Assembly: GCA_023132505.1 (NCBI GenBank)
Contig: JAGLYE010000086.1
Location: 1 to 6,570, forward strand
Length of the DNA: 6,570 bases
Source of the DNA: Bacteroidales bacterium
GTDB lineage: Bacteria > Bacteroidota > Bacteroidia > Bacteroidales > B18-G4
Reading direction: 5' to 3'
The notes under the pieces are model-generated. The model was not told the origin of the DNA. It saw only the letters and a list, made by a program, of their open reading frames with translations, and did no database searches. A program made the position numbers and the translations under genes. Shown here in pieces: positions 1 to 4,296 of this stretch; position 1 is the first letter of the stretch; every line of letters starts with the position of its first letter.

Positions 1-43
1 GCGTGAGCCCTGCTGCCTACTCTATTTTAACCGGACAGTAGTG

Positions 44-141
44 GTTCGGAGTTCGGAGTTCGGAGTTCGGAAATTCAAACTTTACTTATTCCTTATTCCT
101 TAATTCTCTCTGCCTTTCCCCAATGCCCATTGCCCAACGCC
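44..141. repeat. Composite heptanucleotide repeat array, 14 steps of 7 bp
   Basis: The array begins with four exact copies of GTTCGGA (44-71). After 14 degenerate bases come two copies of TTATTCC (86-99), then a degenerate stretch, then CAATGCC, CATTGCC and CAACGCC (121-141). All three groups fall in the same 7-bp register. Read in the direction of the adjacent gene, the array begins 2 nt after the TAA of the PI-PLC-like gene and is G-rich at its near end (GGCGTTGGGCAATGGG). The stretch TGCCCAACGCCTA at 131-143 shares 12 bp with the array at 2016-2099. Positions 1-43 beyond it contain nothing I can name; CCTGCTG and CCTACTC (9-22) may be further decayed units. Confidence 0.85.
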
Positions 142-143
142 TA

Positions 144-1193
144 TTAATAAGGCACACCCCCGAAATTCCGGTAAATAATATACTCTACCAGGTACGGAGC
201 ACAATTCCTGGGATTATCATCTCCACCTCCTGCGAAATTGACCATGATTACACCACAGTTTTTACAGAATGGTGGATATATCATTAAATCTAGGTTAAGA
301 GATGGGTTAATTCCATTAGCAGTCTCCCATAAAGTTTCAGCTGAAGCAACTCTTTCACCACTTGCAAAACATAAGTGAAATATATTATTGTAGGCTTCGT
401 TATGCGCGAGATTTATACAATGTAAGATCTCTACTAATTTTGTATTATCGGATACCGTGTTCAGGCTGTAATGGTCCTGCACATAAAACCCAACATCGTT
501 ATAGATTTGATAATGACCTGTGGTGTTGTCCGGCCAGCTTGTATAAATGCCAAAATCAGCCCCCGAAGGTTTCTGGAATCGCCTGACAATATATATTTTC
601 CCTCTTGCCTCTCCCAGGGTGGGTACTCTATCTTCCAGGAAAAAATGATGCAATCCGCGGTCCTTCATCTTGTTATAAACAGCTCCGCCAAAGTCATGAT
701 TACTGGCACTTGAGTGTTCCTGTTTGATCATTAGAATAACAACCTCACTTGGGTGTTCGTTCAGAAAATCTACTGACCAGTTCAAAACATCCTTAAAGTT
801 CTTATGAAGGTCATATTTAGCATGGTGTAAAGTGAGATCACCACCATCATAAGCTAAGCGGATATCGAACCACCGGACACCCAGTTTTAATTGGTTAGGA
901 ATCCCAAAATCATGGCAGATCACATAATGCCACTCAGGCCAACCAACTTTTGAAGAATGTTTATCTGAGCCGGAATCATGAGTACCCGGTATGGTAATCT
1001 GGTTAAGGGATATTCCATCGTCCACATGGGCCATCCAAGAATTATTTGTATATGGTAAATCATGATCTGAATCAGAGATTTGGGGGTTTGGTAAATCGGA
1101 AGATGGTTCGGAATCTTCTTTCTTACAGGCACTGATTATTAATGATACAACAACTAGTACACCTAAAATGGCAATTAAACTTTTCTTAATCAT
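144..1193 (-). CDS. Surface-type lipoprotein with phosphatidylinositol-specific phospholipase C (PLC-X) domain
   Basis: 349 residues. Residues 1-22 are a lipoprotein signal peptide with lipobox ISAC (Cys23). The mature start CKKEDSE resembles the Lys-plus-acidic export signal of Bacteroidota surface lipoproteins, so exposure at the cell surface is likely. An acidic linker (24-50) leads into a bacterial PI-PLC domain (about 51-349). This family cleaves phosphatidylinositol, and sometimes GPI anchors, to diacylglycerol and inositol 1,2-cyclic phosphate. By alignment to Bacillus cereus PI-PLC, visible residues are His72 and Asp73 in IPGTHDSG (H32, D33), Asp110 and Arg112 in WFDIR (D67, R69), and His124 in LTLHHA (H82). 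GEARGKIYIVRRF (194-206) and WPDN (220-223) also match. The partner of the first His, Asp274 in B. cereus, aligns with Asn319 (IMVNF). The ATG at 1193 was chosen because it starts the signal peptide; an in-frame ORF extension to 1262 only adds a hydrophobic AT-rich stretch. Substrate specificity is inferred, not shown. Confidence 0.9.
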   Translation of the reverse strand: MIKKSLIAILGVLVVVSLIISACKKEDSEPSSDLPNPQISDSDHDLPYTNNSWMAHVDDGISLNQITIPGTHDSGSDKHSSKVGWPEWHYVICHDFGIPNQLKLGVRWFDIRLAYDGGDLTLHHAKYDLHKNFKDVLNWSVDFLNEHPSEVVILMIKQEHSSASNHDFGGAVYNKMKDRGLHHFFLEDRVPTLGEARGKIYIVRRFQKPSGADFGIYTSWPDNTTGHYQIYNDVGFYVQDHYSLNTVSDNTKLVEILHCINLAHNEAYNNIFHLCFASGERVASAETLWETANGINPSLNLDLMIYPPFCKNCGVIMVNFAGGGDDNPRNCAPYLVEYIIYRNFGGVPY

Positions 1194-1259
1194 GGTTTCT
1201 TTTTTAGTTAACACGATTAATAATACTGTAATTAATACTGATAATACAATTATACAACA

Positions 1260-1267
1260 CAAATATA
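1260..1267 (-). promoter_or_regulatory. Candidate Bacteroidota -7 promoter element for the PI-PLC lipoprotein gene
   Basis: Read on the minus strand this is TATATTTG, an exact match to TAnnTTTG, the -7 element of the Bacteroidota primary sigma factor. It lies in a very AT-rich 114-nt gap and would give a leader of roughly 60 nt before the ATG at 1193. No TTTG -33 element is present at the usual spacing, so the call rests on one short motif. Confidence 0.3.
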
Positions 1268-1307
1268 GGAAAATATTTAAATAGGAAGATTTATTGGAAT
1301 ATACATT

Positions 1308-1952
1308 TTACCATCGTGGAACGAATGGTCTGTTGTAAGGGTTGTAAATACCGCCACGGTAAGGATTATTTCCTTCATAGATCTCGGCACCGATATCAAT
1401 CATCATGTTCTCTGTTGGCATCAGACGCAGGTTCATCATCACGCCTTTGCCATCATAACCCGGCCGAAAAGCATTTTCAGGCCCGTCGTTACCAATAGAG
1501 AATTCTTTATATGCTGTCCCGGAAAGGACTACCTTCGGGCTGATCATATAATCGCCGCTCACATAAAGCATGCCCTGGGTGATATTGCCACTGTAACGGT
1601 TTATGCCATATGGTGAGTATAGCAGGGTATTCCCATATTCAGTGTTTGCCACACTTATACCACCCCGGATGGTCAGGCGATTATTTAGCCGGTATCTGAT
1701 CTCCGGCGACACCATGGTCGAGAATGAAAAGCCCTTATTGAAGTCTGTGGAAAAGGATGTCCCCAACTGAACACCAACATCCATCTTTTTGTCAGTTGTG
1801 TAAGAGACCGGAGTGCTCAGGCCACCAAAGCCTCCGGGAGAATACATGGGGTTATACCTGTTGTAGAGACTGCCGTCATAAAAAGGATCCTCCTGCGCAA
1901 ATGCCAGCAGGCTTGTGATCATCATCAGAATGAATGGAAGGACCCTTTTCAT
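1308..1952 (-). CDS. Exported protein of unknown family, probable small outer-membrane beta-barrel
   Basis: 214 residues; I do not recognise the family. Residues 1-19 form a clear Sec signal peptide (MKR, hydrophobic core, AFA) with predicted cleavage before Gln20. The N-terminal mature part is rich in Tyr, Pro and Gly (YDGSLYNRYNPMYSPGGFGG). From about residue 55, alternating polar and hydrophobic stretches with many aromatics (MDVGVQLGTSFSTDF, EIRYRLNNRLTIRGGIS, MLYVSGDYMISPKVVLSGTAY, MMNLRLMPTENMMIDIGAEI) suggest roughly 6-8 amphipathic beta-strands. The protein ends in Trp, in line with the aromatic C-terminal residue typical of BAM-inserted barrels. The start is the ATG at 1952; no Shine-Dalgarno sequence stands at the usual distance. 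A heptamer repeat array lies 63 nt upstream of the start. The phospholipase lipoprotein gene follows 114 nt downstream in the same direction. An envelope location is fairly secure, a barrel fold is likely, and function is unknown. Confidence 0.8.
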   Translation of the reverse strand: MKRVLPFILMMITSLLAFAQEDPFYDGSLYNRYNPMYSPGGFGGLSTPVSYTTDKKMDVGVQLGTSFSTDFNKGFSFSTMVSPEIRYRLNNRLTIRGGISVANTEYGNTLLYSPYGINRYSGNITQGMLYVSGDYMISPKVVLSGTAYKEFSIGNDGPENAFRPGYDGKGVMMNLRLMPTENMMIDIGAEIYEGNNPYRGGIYNPYNRPFVPRW

Positions 1953-2015
1953 ATTACAATATTAATGTTTTCTCCTGAAATATTAACAACTTAATAGCTT
2001 TCGACTATACAACAG

Positions 2016-2099
2016 CCTACAGCCTAACGCCTACAGCCCAACGCCCATAGCCCAACGCCTAACACCCAACGCCTAACATTTAACACCTAACACCTAAAA
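2016..2099. repeat. Heptanucleotide tandem array, 12 units
   Basis: Twelve consecutive 7-bp units without a phase slip. The plus-strand consensus is CCYAACR: CCCAACG occurs three times, CCTAACA three times and CCTACAG twice, the rest being one- or two-base variants. On the transcribed (mRNA-sense) strand the unit reads YGTTRGG, with a GG or GGG tract at the end of 11 of 12 units. The array starts 6 nt after the stop codon of the AlbA_2-domain gene and ends 63 nt before the start of the exported-protein gene. Because the period is 7, it cannot encode a simple repeated peptide in one frame, and no ORF uses it. Function is unknown. Confidence 0.9.
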
Positions 2100-2105
2100 C
2101 AACTA

Positions 2106-2744
2106 TCATGCCCTGTGTTCGATCAGACGGTAATAAGTCTGCTTATCTGTGATATCCATTCGTATTATATCAAGCAAAATAAAATTAATAAGGATCTTTT
2201 CTGCCATAAAGCGTGGGATGCCGGCAATTTTGCTGAATCCCGACAGGGTAATAAATTCGTTTTCCAGCAGAAAATGCATCAATACCTCTTCCTGCTCACG
2301 ATAGCGCATCTTCACGGCAGTCTCGTTTTTTTGATGTTTCCAAACCTGCAATAAAACCTTGTTCGCAAGCAGGTTCTGATCGTCCACTCTTACAAATACC
2401 TTCCAGCCCCCATCCTTATCAGGGGCATAATGTGGCTTTAGCGGACTCTTCTCAACGATTACCTCCAGTACCAGCTTTCCTTCAATTTTCCATTCCCTGG
2501 TGTTGAAATTGATCTCTGGTTTGCAATACATGGTGGCAGCACCTTCAACCATGTAATACTCTTCCTCTGACCTGACTCCGGCGATGATCCCATTGTCCTT
2601 CACACCAACGAGTAATCTTCCGCCCTTAGTATTTGCAAAGGCAACAAGCGACCTTGCAATCTTTTTCGAATCTGATATCTCAAACTTAAAGTCAAGCTGC
2701 TGATGTTCGCCCTGGGCGATAAGATCTTTGATATAATTGTTCAC
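2106..2744 (-). CDS. AlbA_2 / Schlafen-type domain protein with C-terminal winged-helix-like region
   Basis: 212-residue cytoplasmic protein with an N-terminal AlbA_2 (Schlafen AlbA_2) domain, about residues 6-125. The hallmark block is GEHQQLDFKFEIS at 12-24, followed by SLVAFANTKGGRLLVGVKDNG (32-52), where the AFANTxGG and GVxDxG pattern is typical of the family. The C-terminal 65 residues (about 147-210) look like a compact helical, winged-helix-type segment: EEVLMHFLLENEFITLSGFSKIAGIP followed by a helix and a YYRLIEH strand. Relatives are usually annotated as ATP-binding protein or putative transcriptional regulator; the biochemical role is not established, so none is assigned. The start is a GTG at 2744, the only plausible in-frame start: an in-frame TGA lies five codons upstream, and the ATG at 2760 is out of frame. 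It follows pyrI by 52 nt in the same direction and may be read with the pyr genes, but functional linkage is unproven. Its stop lies 6 nt before a heptamer repeat array. Confidence 0.85.
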   Translation of the reverse strand: MNNYIKDLIAQGEHQQLDFKFEISDSKKIARSLVAFANTKGGRLLVGVKDNGIIAGVRSEEEYYMVEGAATMYCKPEINFNTREWKIEGKLVLEVIVEKSPLKPHYAPDKDGGWKVFVRVDDQNLLANKVLLQVWKHQKNETAVKMRYREQEEVLMHFLLENEFITLSGFSKIAGIPRFMAEKILINFILLDIIRMDITDKQTYYRLIEHRA

Positions 2745-2758
2745 TGGAATAAGCGTTC

Positions 2759-2787
2759 ATTGTTCAGTATCAGGCTGAAGGAACAAT
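2759..2787. repeat. Perfect 7-bp inverted repeat between pyrI and the AlbA_2-domain gene
   Basis: ATTGTTC (2759-2765) and GAACAAT (2781-2787) are perfect inverted copies separated by 15 nt, with an alternative inner pairing TTCAG/CTGAA (2763-2767 with 2775-2779). The repeat lies in the 52-nt gap, ending 14 nt upstream of the GTG start. The stem is AT-rich and no U-run follows on the minus strand, so it is not a convincing terminator. It could be an operator-like site or a weak mRNA hairpin limiting read-through or translation. Confidence 0.35.
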
Positions 2788-2796
2788 CCTCATGGA

Positions 2797-3255
2797 CTAT
2801 TTAAATGTAAAATTATCCTTAGCGGTAGTTTTTTCGCAATAACGGCATTGTAATTTTACATCTTTCTTATCGATCACCGTAAAATGTGTAACTACATCCT
2901 CATGGTTGGTGATACAGTTCGGGTTTACGCATTTCACGAATTCATCCACGCTGTCAGGGATCAAAACGTTCTTTTTTTTGGTAACTTTATAATTCCTGAT
3001 CTCGATGATTGTTGCTGTTGGGGCAACAAGGGCGATCTTATTTGCATCCCTGGGATCAAAAAACCTGTTACTTACTTTGATGATCCCTTTTTTGCCATAT
3101 TTCTGGCTGTCGAGGTTGGTGCCAAAGAGGATTTGATTGTCACACACATTCAGGCTTAGCATATGGATGACCTGGAATACGCTCTGGGTTGGGATATGAT
3201 CGATGACAGTGCCATTTTCAATGGCGTTGACTTTTAGTTCTTTTCTTTCTTCCAT
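2797..3255 (-). CDS. pyrI: Aspartate carbamoyltransferase regulatory subunit
   Basis: Regulatory chain of ATCase. It has no catalytic activity; it links catalytic PyrB trimers and binds nucleotide effectors (ATP, CTP and UTP in E. coli). The protein has 152 aa, almost the E. coli length of 153. The N-terminal allosteric domain begins KVNAIENGTVIDHIPTQ (residues 8-24), matching the KVEAI/GTVIDHIP pattern of the family. The C-terminal zinc domain has the four expected cysteines, C109 and C114 (CVNPNC) and C137 and C140 (CRYC), ending CEKTTAKDNFTFK. The ATG start at 3255 gives the usual family N-terminus; no strong Shine-Dalgarno sequence precedes it, which is normal in Bacteroidota. It lies 18 nt after pyrB. 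Its presence implies end-product control of PyrB in this organism, although the particular effectors cannot be read from the sequence. Confidence 0.97.
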   Translation of the reverse strand: MEERKELKVNAIENGTVIDHIPTQSVFQVIHMLSLNVCDNQILFGTNLDSQKYGKKGIIKVSNRFFDPRDANKIALVAPTATIIEIRNYKVTKKKNVLIPDSVDEFVKCVNPNCITNHEDVVTHFTVIDKKDVKLQCRYCEKTTAKDNFTFK

Positions 3256-3273
3256 GATAATTGGTTTTATGTT

Positions 3274-4182
3274 TTATACAACTCCAAGTATTGAAGCAAG
3301 CAGTGCCATCCTGACGAATACGCCATTCTTTGCCTGCTGGAAATAATAGGCCTGAGGGCTGTCGTCAACATCTTTATCAATTTCGTTTACCCTTGGAAGC
3401 GGGTGCAGGACCTTCATATTATCCCTGGCGTCAGCCAGCATGGAGAGCCTGAGGATATAGGCATCTTTCACTCGTTCATATTCGATTGGGTCAGCGAAAC
3501 GCTCTTTTTGAATTCTGGTCATGTAGAGGATATCAACCAAGGGGATGACTTCGTTCATTTCGGTATACTGATGATAAGTATGATTATTGTCTTTAATGTG
3601 TTGCTTAACATAGCTTGGCAATTTCAGCTCGGTAGGTGATACCAGGTGGAAGGTGGTATTGAACTGACATAAGGCCATTACCAGTGAATGTACAGTGCGC
3701 CCATATTTAAGATCTCCGACAAATGCAATGTTCAGGTTATCCAGTTTCCCCTGTGTCTTCATAATAGAATACATGTCGAGCAAGGTTTGGGTAGGATGTT
3801 GGTGGGCACCGTCGCCAGCATTGATGATTGGCACCGGTGCTACTTCATCAGCGTATTTAGCACTTCCTTCCCTGGGGTGCCTCATAACAATGATGTCTGA
3901 ATAATTTGAAACAGTGAGGATGGTATCTTTCAGGGTTTCCCCCTTTGATACGCTGGAGGAACTGGCTTCGCTGAATCCCACTATCTTGGCACTGAGCTGT
4001 GCTGCAGCACTTTCAAAACTCAGTCTTGTTCGTGTAGAGGGTTCGAAAAATAAAGATGCAACAACATGGTTCTCCAGTATCTTTTGTCTGGGGTTTTTCT
4101 CAAATTCAGCGGCTAATTCCAGAATCTTGATCTGTTCTTCGATGGTGTAATCACTGATGGATACCAGGCTTCTGTTTTTCAT
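3274..4182 (-). CDS. pyrB: Aspartate carbamoyltransferase catalytic subunit
   Basis: Transfers the carbamoyl group from carbamoyl phosphate to L-aspartate, giving N-carbamoyl-L-aspartate, the committed step of pyrimidine synthesis. The protein has 302 aa, close to the 311 aa of the E. coli chain. The carbamoyl-phosphate loop STRTR starts at residue 49 within FFEPSTRTRLSFES. The 80s-loop Lys80 lies in SSSVSKGETL, Arg101 in VMRHP and His129 in QHPTQTLLD. GDLKYGRTVHS (156-166) contains Arg162, MTRIQKER carries Arg223, and HPLPR is at 260-264, so all main active-site elements are present. The chosen start is the ATG at 4182, giving MKNRSLVSIS, which matches where the family begins. An in-frame TTG eight codons upstream (4206) would add an Asn-rich tail and is less likely. 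The product is expected to form class B-type dodecamers with PyrI, whose gene begins 18 nt downstream, so co-transcription is very likely. Confidence 0.97.
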   Translation of the reverse strand: MKNRSLVSISDYTIEEQIKILELAAEFEKNPRQKILENHVVASLFFEPSTRTRLSFESAAAQLSAKIVGFSEASSSSVSKGETLKDTILTVSNYSDIIVMRHPREGSAKYADEVAPVPIINAGDGAHQHPTQTLLDMYSIMKTQGKLDNLNIAFVGDLKYGRTVHSLVMALCQFNTTFHLVSPTELKLPSYVKQHIKDNNHTYHQYTEMNEVIPLVDILYMTRIQKERFADPIEYERVKDAYILRLSMLADARDNMKVLHPLPRVNEIDKDVDDSPQAYYFQQAKNGVFVRMALLASILGVV

Positions 4183-4203
4183 AAGCAATGTATTATTATT
4201 GTT

Positions 4204-4263
4204 CAAAATTAACCATTAAAAATCCCCTCGAAGAATCATATTTACAAAAGCTATCCAAAATTA
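4204..4263 (-). promoter_or_regulatory. Candidate internal promoter region in the carB-pyrB gap
   Basis: The 114-nt gap between carB and pyrB is AT-rich. On the minus strand it contains two exact TAnnTTTG elements, both TAATTTTG, at 4256-4263 and 4204-4211. Either could start a separate pyrBI transcript (leader roughly 65 or 15 nt). Neither has a recognisable -33 TTTG at normal spacing, and such octamers are easily met by chance in DNA this AT-rich. No hairpin, attenuator or leader peptide was found. Confidence 0.2.
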
Positions 4264-4296
4264 TTAACAATTTATACGGGCTTAGTATTTGTATTA

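Noticed and set aside
44..141. CRISPR array or minisatellite coding repeat
   Set aside because: Units are 7 bp with no spacers, and the period is not a multiple of three. There is no open frame and no cas gene in the window.
1194..1262. N-terminal extension of the PI-PLC gene by 23 residues
   Set aside because: The ATG at 1193 begins a complete lipoprotein signal peptide with a lipobox. The extension is AT-rich leader that also contains the candidate promoter's downstream region, and it would bury the signal.
2016..2099. Cyanobacterial origin suggested by STRR-like heptamers
   Set aside because: The flanking genes, TAnnTTTG elements and lipoprotein signal all point to Bacteroidota; the likeness is in repeat style only.
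2745..2796. Intrinsic terminator after pyrI
   Set aside because: The only inverted repeat is AT-rich with a 15-nt loop and no U-tract after it on the transcribed sense.
4183..4206. Alternative TTG start of pyrB
   Set aside because: It adds an Asn-rich eight-residue tail outside the family's normal N-terminus; the ATG at 4182 fits the family.
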